A model generated the notes under the pieces. The model saw only the letters and a list, made by a program, of their open reading frames with translations. It searched no databases and was not told where the DNA came from. The position numbers and the translations under genes are program-made. A stretch of 64,000 nt of DNA from Nocardioides exalbidus (GTDB taxonomy: Bacteria; Actinomycetota; Actinomycetes; Propionibacteriales; Nocardioidaceae), in the NCBI RefSeq assembly GCF_900105585.1, contig NZ_FNRT01000002.1, positions 434,001-498,000 on the forward strand, given 5' to 3'. Shown here piece after piece: positions 1 to 7,967 of this stretch (its first letter is position 1; each line of letters starts with the position of its first letter).

Positions 1-342
1 GTCCTTGACCATCGTTGCCGCGGAGCAGCTGATCGTCGCGACCGGGTCGCTGTCGGCGGAGAAGACCATCTCGAAGATGGCCGCGCGGTCCTCGTCGAGG
101 GTGTTGGTGATCGTGCCCTTCACGTTGGGCGTGGTGACGGTGTCGCCGTTGACGGACCGCTCGACGCCCTCGAGCGTCCAGCCGTCGTCGACGGTGAAGC
201 CGTTCCACGAGAAGGCCTTGCCGACCTCGACCTCGACCGGGTCGGAGCTGGTGTCGACGTCGTCGCCGCTGCACGCGCTCAGCCCGAGGCAGGCGAGGAC
301 GACCAGGGCCGTGGCGAACCTCTTCACGGTGCCGCCACTCAC
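1..342 (-). CDS. putative lipoprotein, 3' part beyond window
   Basis: The visible 114 codons encode a lipoprotein signal (basic VKRF, a hydrophobic stretch, lipobox LSAC) followed by an acidic linker and a beta-rich domain with the phrases GKAFSWNGF and VKGTITN. No stop is reached before the left edge. The GTG at 342 overlaps the TGA of the upstream cystathionine beta-synthase gene (GTGA), which suggests translational coupling; a second in-frame GTG at 327 would give a shorter signal peptide and is equally possible. No strong Shine-Dalgarno sequence is seen for either. The domain resembles small secreted actinobacterial lipoproteins of unknown role and I cannot name a family. A link to sulfur metabolism rests on the coupling only. 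Confidence 0.7.
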   Translation of the reverse strand, partial: MSGGTVKRFATALVVLACLGLSACSGDDVDTSSDPVEVEVGKAFSWNGFTVDDGWTLEGVERSVNGDTVTTPNVKGTITNTLDEDRAAIFEMVFSADSDPVATISCSAATMVKD

Positions 343-1733
343 GAGGCGGCCACGAAGGTCAGCAGGTCCTGGCGGGTGAGCACGCCGATGGGCTTGCCGT
401 CCTCGTGCACCAGCACGGCGTCGGAGTTCTCGAGCAGCGACACGGCGTCGGAGGCCGCCTCGGTGGAGCCGATGGTCGGCATGGCCGGGGACATGTGGTC
501 CTCGACCGGGTCGTTGAGCTTGGCCGTGCCGGCGAAGAGTGCGTCGAGGAGCGTCGAGACCGACACCGACCCCGCGACCTCGGCGGCCACGATCGGCGGC
601 TCGGCGCGGACGACGGGCATCTGGCTGACGCCGTACTCCTGGAAGATGTGCACGGCCTCGGCGATGGTCTCGCTGGGGTGCGTGTGGACCAGGTCGGGCA
701 GCTGGCCGGACTTGCCGCGCAGCACCTCGCCGACCGTGCGGTGGTCCTCCTGGTCGCCGGTGGCGAAGCCGTACTGGGCGAGCCACTCGTCGTTGAAGAT
801 CTTGGTGAGGTAGCCGCGACCGGAGTCCGGCAGCAGCACCACGACGACGGCGTCGGTGCGGCCCTCGGCGGCGAGCTCCTGCGCGACCTGCCGGGCGGCC
901 CACGCGGCCATCCCGCAGGACCCGCCGACGAGCAGCGCCTCCTCACGGGCCAGGCGGCGGGTGAAGGCGAACGAGTCCGCGTCGGAGACCTCGATGACGC
1001 GGTCGGCGACGGTGCGGTCGTAGGTGTCGGGCCAGAAGTCCTCGCCGACGCCCTCGACGAGGTAGGGCCGGCCGGTGCCGCCGGAGTAGACCGAGCCCGC
1101 CGGGTCCGCGCCGATCACCTGGACGTCGGGGTTCTGCTCCTTGAGGTAGCGCCCGACGCCGCTGATCGTGCCGCCGGTGCCCATGCCGCACACGAAGTGG
1201 GTGATCCGGCCCTCGGTCTGCGCCCAGATCTCCGGTCCCGTGGTCTCGTAGTGCGAGCGCGGGTTGTGCGGGTTGGCGTACTGGTTGGGCTTCCACGCAC
1301 CGGGCTGCGAGGCGAGCCGGTCCGAGACGTTGTAGTAGGAGTCCGGGTGCTCGGGCGCGACGGCGGTCGGGCAGACCACGACCTCGGCGCCGTAGGCCTT
1401 GAGCACGTTGCGCTTGTCGACGCTGACCTTGTCGGGGCACACGAAGATGCACTTGTAGCCCTTCTGCTGGGCCACCATCGCCAGCCCGACACCGGTGTTG
1501 CCGGAGGTCGGCTCGACGATCGTGCCGCCGGGCTGGAGCTCGCCCGAGGCCTCGGCGGCCTCGATCATGCGTGTGGCGATGCGGTCCTTCACCGACCCGC
1601 CGGGGTTCAGGTACTCCACCTTCGCCAGGACCAGCGGAGCGTCCGCGGCGGCGTCAGGCAGGTCGAGGGTCCGGCCGAGCCGGACGAGCGGGGTGTTGCC
1701 GATCAGGTCGAGGACCGAGTTCACGTACTGCAC
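339..1733 (-). CDS. cbs: cystathionine beta-synthase
   Basis: A PLP enzyme (fold type II) that condenses serine or O-acetylserine with homocysteine or sulfide in transsulfuration and cysteine metabolism. The 464-residue protein has the catalytic lysine in GGSVKDR (K49), the substrate loop TSGNTG (76-81), the PLP phosphate loop GTGGTIS (185-191) and a serine (about 272) facing the pyridine nitrogen. Residues about 333-462 form a C-terminal CBS-domain pair ending in a VLTRQDLL phrase, which separates it from short CysK/CysM enzymes. The GTG at 1733 (VQYVNSVLDL) is chosen because the family starts just before this sequence; a longer frame to 1799 would run into the divergent hydrolase gene. cbs lies near a GDSL-hydrolase gene in mycobacteria too. 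Confidence 0.93.
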   Translation of the reverse strand: MQYVNSVLDLIGNTPLVRLGRTLDLPDAAADAPLVLAKVEYLNPGGSVKDRIATRMIEAAEASGELQPGGTIVEPTSGNTGVGLAMVAQQKGYKCIFVCPDKVSVDKRNVLKAYGAEVVVCPTAVAPEHPDSYYNVSDRLASQPGAWKPNQYANPHNPRSHYETTGPEIWAQTEGRITHFVCGMGTGGTISGVGRYLKEQNPDVQVIGADPAGSVYSGGTGRPYLVEGVGEDFWPDTYDRTVADRVIEVSDADSFAFTRRLAREEALLVGGSCGMAAWAARQVAQELAAEGRTDAVVVVLLPDSGRGYLTKIFNDEWLAQYGFATGDQEDHRTVGEVLRGKSGQLPDLVHTHPSETIAEAVHIFQEYGVSQMPVVRAEPPIVAAEVAGSVSVSTLLDALFAGTAKLNDPVEDHMSPAMPTIGSTEAASDAVSLLENSDAVLVHEDGKPIGVLTRQDLLTFVAAS

Positions 1734-1773
1734 CCGGTCAATGTACCGACCCGGTGCTCCGTAACATGAAGTC

Positions 1774-2856
1774 GTGGGGGCAACGGGAGCAGCACGCAAG
1801 CTGGCATCGGCCGCCGCCCTGGGCGGGGGCGGGGTCTCCGTGCTCGGCGCCGGGCTCTACGGCCTGCTGGTCGCCGAGGCGAAGTTCGCCCGCAAGGCGA
1901 TCGGCAACGCCGACGACGTCCCGCCCGACGCGACCGGCTGGTACGGCCGCGGCCGGCCCGCGCCGGCCATCCGGATCGCGCTGCTCGGCGACTCCAGCGC
2001 CGCCGGCTACGGCGTCGAGCGGGTCGAGGAGACCCCCGGCGCCCAGCTCGCGACGGGCCTCGCCCATCAGGCCGACCGGCGCGTCCACCTGCGCTCCTTC
2101 GCCGTCGTCGGCGCCCAGTCGAGCGCGCTGGCCGAGCAGGTGGACCACGCGCTGACCACCCACCCCGACCTCGCCGTCGTCCTCATCGGCGCCAACGACG
2201 TCACGCACTCCGTGCTCCCGTCGGCGTCCGTGCGCCACCTCGCCGAGGGCGTGCGCCGCCTGCGCGAGGAGGGCGTCGTCGTGGTCGTCGGCACGTGCCC
2301 CGACCTCGGCACGATCCGCCCGATCCCGCCTCCGCTGAAGCAGGTGGCGCGCGAGTGGTCGCGGCGGCTGGCGGCCGCGCAGACGATCACCGTCGTGGAG
2401 AACGGCGGCCGCTCGGTCTCGCTCGGCGACATCCTCGGCCCCGAGTTCGACGCGGCCCCCGCGGTGCTCTTCGGGCCCGACCGCTTCCACCCCTCGGCCG
2501 ACGGCTACCAGCAGCTCGCCTCGGTCCTCGTGCCGTCGTGCCTCGCCGCGCTCGACCTGCTGCCCGACGACGAGGCGCTGCCCGAGCCGCTGCGACGCGA
2601 GGGGATCCTGCCCGTCGCGGCCGCCGCCGTACGCGCCGCGCGCACGCCCGGCACCGAGGTCGACGGCACCGAGGTCGGCGGCAACCAGCGTGGCCTCCGC
2701 GGCCGCTGGGTCGAGCTCCGCCACCGCCGCCGCCGTCCCTCCACCGACGCCGAGTCGCCGGGCGAGCACGAGGACCACGAGGACCACGGGCCGGAGACCG
2801 AGTCAGGGACCGAGCCGGAGACCGGGTCAGGAACCCCCGCGCCGAGCGGTGAGTGA
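1774..2856 (+). CDS. SGNH/GDSL-family hydrolase
   Basis: A probable esterase or lipase of the SGNH fold, 360 residues from a GTG start. The blocks are clear: LLGDSSAAGYG (catalytic Ser 74), a glycine after it (GAQSSA, block II), GAND (139-142, block III) and DRFHP (Asp 237, His 240, block V). A hydrophobic N-terminal segment (about 10-35) looks like a signal anchor, so the enzyme probably faces the cell envelope. The last 60 residues are a low-complexity Glu/Asp/Thr/Gly tail. It is divergent from cbs with only 40 bases between the two starts, and mycobacterial cbs has a GDSL protein as a near neighbour. The substrate cannot be read from the sequence. Confidence 0.85.
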   Translation: MGATGAARKLASAAALGGGGVSVLGAGLYGLLVAEAKFARKAIGNADDVPPDATGWYGRGRPAPAIRIALLGDSSAAGYGVERVEETPGAQLATGLAHQADRRVHLRSFAVVGAQSSALAEQVDHALTTHPDLAVVLIGANDVTHSVLPSASVRHLAEGVRRLREEGVVVVVGTCPDLGTIRPIPPPLKQVAREWSRRLAAAQTITVVENGGRSVSLGDILGPEFDAAPAVLFGPDRFHPSADGYQQLASVLVPSCLAALDLLPDDEALPEPLRREGILPVAAAAVRAARTPGTEVDGTEVGGNQRGLRGRWVELRHRRRRPSTDAESPGEHEDHEDHGPETESGTEPETGSGTPAPSGE

Positions 2857-2895
2857 CCCACATTCCTCCAGCTCCGAATGTGGGTGGGTCACCGC
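2846..2895. terminator. interrupted hairpin at the end of the SGNH hydrolase gene
   Basis: A 9-bp perfect inner stem (CCCACATTC/GAATGTGGG, 2857-2865 with 2876-2884) and a 7-bp outer stem (GCGGTGA/TCACCGC) are separated by 4-nt internal loops. The structure overlaps the stop codon of the hydrolase gene. No T-run follows. Confidence 0.5.
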
Positions 2896-2927
2896 CACGA
2901 GCACCGGACAGGCGTCGTACGCCGTGG

Positions 2928-2977
2928 GCGGTGCGTGAGCGACATCCGGCGCGCGCGAAAGGTGGCTCACGCACCGC
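2928..2977. terminator. 13-bp perfect inverted repeat in a convergent gap
   Basis: GCGGTGCGTGAGC (2928-2940) pairs exactly with 2965-2977 across a 24-nt loop. It is the second of three dyads between two convergent genes and starts with the same GCGGTG as the first. It may be a terminator or a copy of a small intergenic palindrome. Confidence 0.45.
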
Positions 2978-2999
2978 TCCGGCAGCCGGCAGAAATGAC

Positions 3000-3034
3000 G
3001 CCGGCCCGCCCGAGAGCGACTCGGGCGGGCCGGC
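3000..3034 (-). terminator. terminator of the Bax-inhibitor-like gene
   Basis: A 15-bp perfect stem (3000-3014 with 3020-3034) closes a 5-nt loop, AGCGA. It lies 19 bases beyond the stop of the minus-strand gene. Being symmetrical, it may also stop readthrough from the left. Confidence 0.75.
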
Positions 3035-3052
3035 GGAGCTGTGCGGGGACGG

Positions 3053-3898
3053 TCAGTCGCCACGCAGGATCGCGAGGATCCGGAGCAGGTTGGTGTAGAT
3101 CCAGACCAGGCTGACGGTCAGGCCGAAGGCGGCCCGCCACGACTCGCGCTCCGGGAGCCCGGCGGCGACGCCCTGCTCCACGTAGTCGAAGTCGAGGATC
3201 AGCATGAAGACACCGAGCACGAGGCCGGCGAGCGCGAAGATGAAGCCGATGCCGCCGTTGCCGTAGACGCCGGTGTTGATGCCGAAGAAGCTCAGCACGA
3301 GCGACAGCAGACCCAGGCCCACCATGCCGAACATGCCGGCCACGACACCGCGGCGGAACTTGTCGCCCACCTTGATGTCGAGCACCTTGTATGCGGTCAG
3401 CGTGCCGGCGAACGCAGCGAACGTGCCGAGCACGGCGCTGGTGACGATGCCGGGGTACGACGCCTCGAACAGCTTGCTCACGGCGCCGAGCGCGACACCC
3501 TCGAGGACGGCGAAGGCCATCACCAGGGCGGGGCTGATGACCCGCTTGAAGGAGTTGACCAGCGAGAGCAGGAACGCGCCACCGGCACCGACCGTGGCCA
3601 GCAGGCCGACGCGGCCCAGGTTCGCGCTCTCGGTGAGGTCACCGATCCACCACCAGGTGGCGAAGGCGGCGACGAACACGAGGGCGATCGAGATGGCGGT
3701 CTTCTGCACCACCGAGTCGACCGTCATGCGGCCCTGGTCGACCTGGCCGGGCGTGCCGGTGCCCCAGGTGGACGGGTCGGACTCGCCGTAGCCGGGGTAA
3801 GCGGCTCCACCGGCGGGGTAGGTCTGGTTTCCGTAGGCGCTCGACGAGGCGCGGTTGAACTCCTCGGAACGGGCGAAAACGGGGTTGTTGCTCTTCAT
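3053..3898 (-). CDS. Bax inhibitor-1/YccA family membrane protein
   Basis: A multispanning membrane protein of the BI-1 (UPF0005) family, 281 residues, whose bacterial members are linked to ion leak and stress tolerance. The first 70 residues are hydrophilic and rich in Tyr, Pro, Gly and Ser (typical of actinobacterial members). They are followed by about seven hydrophobic helices, including IALVFVAAFATWWWIGD and the C-terminal LTVSLVWIYTNLLRIL. The ATG at 3898 is preferred over an upstream in-frame start at 3928 because an AAGGAG ribosome site lies just before it. A possible promoter (TTGATC, short 15-base spacer, TAGAGT) is visible upstream near 3980-4010. It is monocistronic, with a strong terminator. 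Confidence 0.88.
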   Translation of the reverse strand: MKSNNPVFARSEEFNRASSSAYGNQTYPAGGAAYPGYGESDPSTWGTGTPGQVDQGRMTVDSVVQKTAISIALVFVAAFATWWWIGDLTESANLGRVGLLATVGAGGAFLLSLVNSFKRVISPALVMAFAVLEGVALGAVSKLFEASYPGIVTSAVLGTFAAFAGTLTAYKVLDIKVGDKFRRGVVAGMFGMVGLGLLSLVLSFFGINTGVYGNGGIGFIFALAGLVLGVFMLILDFDYVEQGVAAGLPERESWRAAFGLTVSLVWIYTNLLRILAILRGD

Positions 3899-4080
3899 GG
3901 TCTCTCCTTGGAGGCCACCTCCGGACAATCCGGAGAGTGCGACGCCGTCGCGGTGACGACGCCTGTTTCGTCACTCCACTCTAGCCGGGGTGACACCTGA
4001 TCAAACGTGCCCGGGCGGGTCGCTGTTCCCGACAAAGCAACTTCTCAGGATGCCTGCTACCAAAGGTGGAGACGCAGGAC

Positions 4081-4118
4081 GCCGCCGCACCGACCGCGGT
4101 AGCAGTCGGGGCGGCGGC
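4081..4118 (-). terminator. terminator of the lamin-tail protein gene
   Basis: GCCGCCGC/GCGGCGGC (8 bp), one mismatch, then CCGAC/GTCGG (5 bp) and a 10-nt loop, starting 11 bases past the stop of the minus-strand gene at 4130. Confidence 0.65.
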
Positions 4119-4129
4119 GGCCCGTGGCG

Positions 4130-6721
4130 TCAGGCGGAGATGATCGCCTTGACGGTGGTCGTCGACCGCTTCGTGTCCTCGTCCCCGAGGTACTTCAGCC
4201 AGACGGTCTTGGTGCCGGCCCGCTTGAAGCGCGGCAACCTGATGACGGCCTTCCCGTCCTGCAGCCGCACCCGGGACGAGCCCGCCGTGCCCTTCACCTT
4301 CACCTTGACCAGGCCCGTCGCGGGACGGTCTCCGGACCGGATCCGGAGGGTGACCCTGACGCGCTCGCCGACGCGGCCGCGCACCTTCTCCTTCGACACG
4401 CTCGCCGCGGCCGGCTGCTTGACCGTCGGGACCGGGGTCGGCGCCGGAGTCGGGGTCGGGACCGGAGTGGGCGTCGGCGTGGGCGTCGGGGTGGGCGTCG
4501 GGTTCGGCGTCGGCGTGGTCGGCGGCACCTGGCACGGAACGGTGCCCGACCGCAGCGAGTGGCTGCCGGTGTCCCCGTCGTCGCTCCACACGACCTCCTT
4601 GGCCCCGGCGACGCAGGACGTCTGCGGGGCGAAGGCGATGCCCTCGTTGTTGAGGTTGGGCATCGTGGTCGGGCGGTCGTAGGCGTGGGCCACGCCGAAC
4701 ACCCCACCGGTCATGTCCATGGCCACGGACACACCGTCACAGCTGTCGTCGCAGAGGACGCGGAGCACCGTGGCCTCCGGGTCCCAGGCGACGTCCATCG
4801 CCGACGGGGTGCCGGCCTTGGTCATCAGCTCGGGGTCGATCGTGGCGACGAGGTGGGCGGCCTCCTGCACGGCGGCGGTCTGCTCGAGCGCGACGACGTA
4901 CACCAGGCCGGTGCCCTCGACCGCGACGGCGTACAGGCCACTGCCGTGGTTCGGGTAGTCGGCCGGCGAGTAGACCTTCCCCCTGCCCTGGTCGAGGAAG
5001 CCGCCGGCGGTGAGCGCGCTGTCCGGGATCCAGGTGATCCCCTCGAGGCCGAGGTTGGCGCCGAGGGTCGGGAGCAGGCCGTTGAGGTCCCACTCGTCGG
5101 TCGCGCGAAGCGGATCAGCACTGGTCGACGTGCCCGGCACGTAGCGCAGCACGGTGTTCAAGCTGGCTCCGCTGACGTCGTTGTTCCGCTCGGCCGCGAG
5201 GTAGACCGCACCGTCCGGGCCGATCGTGATGCCCTCGGTGTCAGGTGCGCCGGTGCCGTCGTTGTAGCGCGGGTTCCGGCCGCCGGACCAGCCGGTCGCG
5301 GGCTCCCACGTGGCGCCGTTCTTCGTCATCTTCCAGAGCGTGCCGGCCTTGTTCTGCGCGACCCACAGGGTCCTGCCGGTCGGGTCGGCCGGGTCGAAGA
5401 CCACGCCGCTCGCGTCCTGGACGAACGTCTCGACGAGGTCGGAGGTCACGACCTGCTGCGAGCCGAACCACGGCTCCGTCTCGAGGCCGGGGCAGTCGTT
5501 GACCGCACCCTTGGTGGCGGAGGCGCTGGTGGTGAAGGCGCCCACGCCGTCGGCGCAGCGGGCGTACGTCGGCACACCGTGCGCGGTCCAGGTCCAGGAG
5601 TCGATCAGCTTCGCGGTCGGGTCGAACAGCCGCACGGAGTCGGCCGAGCCGAGGCCGGGGAGGGTGCCCTCGACCACCAGGCGGCCGTGGGCCGGGACCG
5701 AGCCGGAGAGGGTGGCCGGGTTGGTGTCCGTGCTGTCCTTGACGACCCACCCGGTGACGTCGACGGCCGCGCCGGACAGGTTGACCAGCTCGACCCAGTC
5801 GGTCGGGCTGGAGCTGACCTCGTTGACCCGGATCGGGCTGCACGCGTTGGCCGCGCCGCGGGTCGGGACGGTGGTGACCTGCCAGGCACCGGTGCCGTCG
5901 GGGCAGCGGCCGTACGTCGTGGCGGCGTGCCCGCCGGACCAGCTGTACTCGTCGACCTTGGACGTGCCGTCCGCCTGGTAGAGCGTGACGGTGTCGTCGA
6001 CGCCCAGCCCGAAGCCCGGCGGCGGGGTCTCGGTGTAGATCGCGACGTACGCACCCGGCTGGATGACCGTGTTGGCCGGGATCGTGACGAACGGGTTGGT
6101 GGCGCCGGCGTCCTTGAGCTTCCACCCCGACACGTCGGCGGGCGTGGTGCCGATGTTGGTGAGCTCCACCCAGTCGGCGACGGTGTCGCCGTTGGACTCG
6201 ACCTCGTTCAGCTTCACCGTGGTCGGGTCGGTCGTCGCCGGCGGGCAGGAGTTGGGCGTTCCCTTGGTCGGTGCCGCCGTGGTGGTGAAGGCACCGTTCG
6301 GTCCGGGGCACCGGCCGTACGTCGTGGTGGCGTGGGACGTCCAGGAGTAGGAGTCGACCAGCGTCGTGCCGTCGGCCGCGAAGACCCGCGCGGAGTCCGC
6401 CGTGCCGAGGCCGAAGCTGCCGGACACCGCGGTGTCGTCGGTGTTGATCGCGAGGTAGCCGCCGGCCGGGATCGTCGTGGAGGCCGGGACGGTGATCGCG
6501 TGGGTGTCGTCGTTGTCCTTGACGATCCAGCCGGAGACGTCGGCCACGGTGGTGCCGGTGTTGACCAGCTCGACCCAGTCGAAGGTGTCGCCGCTGGACT
6601 CGACCTCGTTGACCCTCACGTCGGTGACGGCGTCGGCCTGGGCGGGTGCGGCGAGGGCGCCGACCCCCAGGGTGGTGGCGGTGAGGGCACACGCCAGGGA
6701 CAGTCGCAGCAATCGGTGCAT
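4130..6721 (-). CDS. secreted protein with three lamin-tail domains and a beta-propeller
   Basis: An 863-residue exported protein of unknown activity. A signal peptide (1-30, ending APAQA) leads to three tandem lamin-tail-like domains at about 34-165, 168-293 and 295-410, each with NEVESSGDTxDWVEL-like starts and ends of the type TYGRCPxxxGAFTT. Residues 415-725 look like a propeller of the esterase/phytase-like type (TEGITIGPDGAVYLAAERN). A Pro-Thr linker (about 728-765), encoded by a GC-rich six-base tandem repeat, leads to a C-terminal Ig-like domain with basic strands. Lamin-tail domains in bacteria are usually found in secreted nucleases and surface proteins; no catalytic nuclease motif is visible here. 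The ATG at 6721 fits the signal peptide and has GGAAG upstream; a TTG at 6739 is less likely. Confidence 0.8.
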   Translation of the reverse strand: MHRLLRLSLACALTATTLGVGALAAPAQADAVTDVRVNEVESSGDTFDWVELVNTGTTVADVSGWIVKDNDDTHAITVPASTTIPAGGYLAINTDDTAVSGSFGLGTADSARVFAADGTTLVDSYSWTSHATTTYGRCPGPNGAFTTTAAPTKGTPNSCPPATTDPTTVKLNEVESNGDTVADWVELTNIGTTPADVSGWKLKDAGATNPFVTIPANTVIQPGAYVAIYTETPPPGFGLGVDDTVTLYQADGTSKVDEYSWSGGHAATTYGRCPDGTGAWQVTTVPTRGAANACSPIRVNEVSSSPTDWVELVNLSGAAVDVTGWVVKDSTDTNPATLSGSVPAHGRLVVEGTLPGLGSADSVRLFDPTAKLIDSWTWTAHGVPTYARCADGVGAFTTSASATKGAVNDCPGLETEPWFGSQQVVTSDLVETFVQDASGVVFDPADPTGRTLWVAQNKAGTLWKMTKNGATWEPATGWSGGRNPRYNDGTGAPDTEGITIGPDGAVYLAAERNNDVSGASLNTVLRYVPGTSTSADPLRATDEWDLNGLLPTLGANLGLEGITWIPDSALTAGGFLDQGRGKVYSPADYPNHGSGLYAVAVEGTGLVYVVALEQTAAVQEAAHLVATIDPELMTKAGTPSAMDVAWDPEATVLRVLCDDSCDGVSVAMDMTGGVFGVAHAYDRPTTMPNLNNEGIAFAPQTSCVAGAKEVVWSDDGDTGSHSLRSGTVPCQVPPTTPTPNPTPTPTPTPTPTPVPTPTPAPTPVPTVKQPAAASVSKEKVRGRVGERVRVTLRIRSGDRPATGLVKVKVKGTAGSSRVRLQDGKAVIRLPRFKRAGTKTVWLKYLGDEDTKRSTTTVKAIISA

Positions 6722-6906
6722 GAGGACGCTTCCACTCAAGGGACGGGGGACGGCTGACCAGCCGAGCGGATGCTTGCGGTGCCGGCAGAACAGCGAGGCC
6801 CCGTCAGGCGAACGCCGTGCGAACGACGGGCGACCGACACCCGTCGGGCTTGCGCCGACGCGGAGACTGGACGCAACTACGACGGGGCCGAGGTCGGGAA
6901 TCAGCG

Positions 6907-7851
6907 ATGGACATCGACGAGTACCGAGCAGCGCGCCGCACGCGGCTCGTCGAGCTCGCGACCGAGCTCGGCGTGCCGGCAGAGGAGTCGGCCGTCGTGG
7001 TCGACCAGGTCATCGAGGAGCAGCAGCGACGCATCCGGCGGGCCGACGACCCCGATGACGTCGTGGTCCCGGCGCTGCGCGACAGGATCCTCGGTGGTCG
7101 ACAGCGCGGCAGGTCGGCCACGGTCGTCCCCCTCGTCGCCTGCGCCGCCGTCGTCCTGGCGGTGTCGCTCGCGTACGTCACGCGTGACGAGGACCGGGCT
7201 CCCACCATGCCCTCCCTCCTCGGCTTCACGGCGGCCGAGGCCACCCGCACCCTCGAGCGCGACGACATCGCCGTGCACGTGGTCGGCGTGCCCCAGTGCA
7301 ACCCCGCCGGACAGGTGCTGGGCTCTGATCCCCCCGCGGGCTCCGCGATCGGGACCGACGAGGTGGTGACGGTGATCGCGACCTCGACGCCGCAGTGGAA
7401 GTGCCCTGCGGACGGGGACTCACGTGCCCGCGCCTGGACGTTCCTCCGGTTCCTCGTCGGAGGATCGGCGCACCCCGACTTCGCACCGGGGGTGCGGTTG
7501 TACGTCGACGGCGAGCAGGTCACCGTGGTGGACGGAGGGGCGTCGGCGAGCTCGCCCGGGTGGCGTTCGGCGGTGAGCGACCCCGTCCTCCAGTACGTGT
7601 CCCGTCCTGCACCGAACCCCTTGGGGCAGCCGGTGGTCTCCGTCTCGCAGGGCACACCTCCCGCCACCACGTGCGGCCACCCCCGAGCCACGCCCGTGGG
7701 AGCCGTCGTCCCGTCCACCCGGCTGGTGCTGATGGCAGGGGGCCCGGACGCGGTCAACGGCTGCGGGCTCACGATCGACCTGTTCGAGGACGTGCTGGGC
7801 AAGATCTCCGGCGTCGCCCTCTACACGCCCGGGACGGCCGCTGCTCCCTAG
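6907..7851 (+). CDS. single-pass membrane protein with one PASTA domain
   Basis: A 314-residue protein: a charged cytoplasmic N-terminus (1-70), one membrane helix (ATVVPLVACAAVVLAVSLAYV, about 72-92), then an outside PASTA domain with the typical pattern of a conserved Pro-Leu-Gly start (MPSLLGFTAAEATRTL), a GQVLGSDPPAGS turn and a VTVIAT strand. The remaining 150 residues carry four cysteines and no family I recognise. PASTA domains bind peptidoglycan fragments or act as spacers in Ser/Thr kinases; no kinase domain is present. The ATG at 6907 is chosen since the sequence before it is not protein-like. It stands alone between a divergent secreted-protein gene and a tRNA gene. Confidence 0.75.
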   Translation: MDIDEYRAARRTRLVELATELGVPAEESAVVVDQVIEEQQRRIRRADDPDDVVVPALRDRILGGRQRGRSATVVPLVACAAVVLAVSLAYVTRDEDRAPTMPSLLGFTAAEATRTLERDDIAVHVVGVPQCNPAGQVLGSDPPAGSAIGTDEVVTVIATSTPQWKCPADGDSRARAWTFLRFLVGGSAHPDFAPGVRLYVDGEQVTVVDGGASASSPGWRSAVSDPVLQYVSRPAPNPLGQPVVSVSQGTPPATTCGHPRATPVGAVVPSTRLVLMAGGPDAVNGCGLTIDLFEDVLGKISGVALYTPGTAAAP

Positions 7852-7883
7852 CGGCCACCCTCCGGCGAGGTGGCGACGAGAGG

Positions 7884-7957
7884 TGCCCCGGCTGGGGTTC
7901 GAACCCAGACTGTGCGGTTTTTAAGACCGCTTCCTCTACCGGTTGGGATACCGGGGC
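7884..7957 (-). tRNA. class-I tRNA with anticodon UAA (nominally Leu)
   Basis: A complete 74-nt cloverleaf on the minus strand: 7-bp acceptor GCCCCGG/CCGGGGC, discriminator A, D-loop with GG, 5-bp anticodon stem GCGGT/ACCGC around the loop CTTAAAA (anticodon UAA), a 5-nt variable loop ACAGT, and T-arm CTGGG-TTCGAAC-CCCAG. CCA is not encoded (ACCT follows). UAA would read the Leu codon UUA, yet bacterial leucine tRNAs have a long variable arm and this one does not. The amino acid it carries is therefore uncertain. Confidence 0.85.
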
Positions 7958-7967
7958 CGTCGTGGGA

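Noticed and set aside
4430..4530. Tandem six-base repeat as a possible variable-number locus
   Set aside because: It encodes the Pro-Thr linker of the lamin-tail protein in frame; it is ordinary low-complexity coding sequence.
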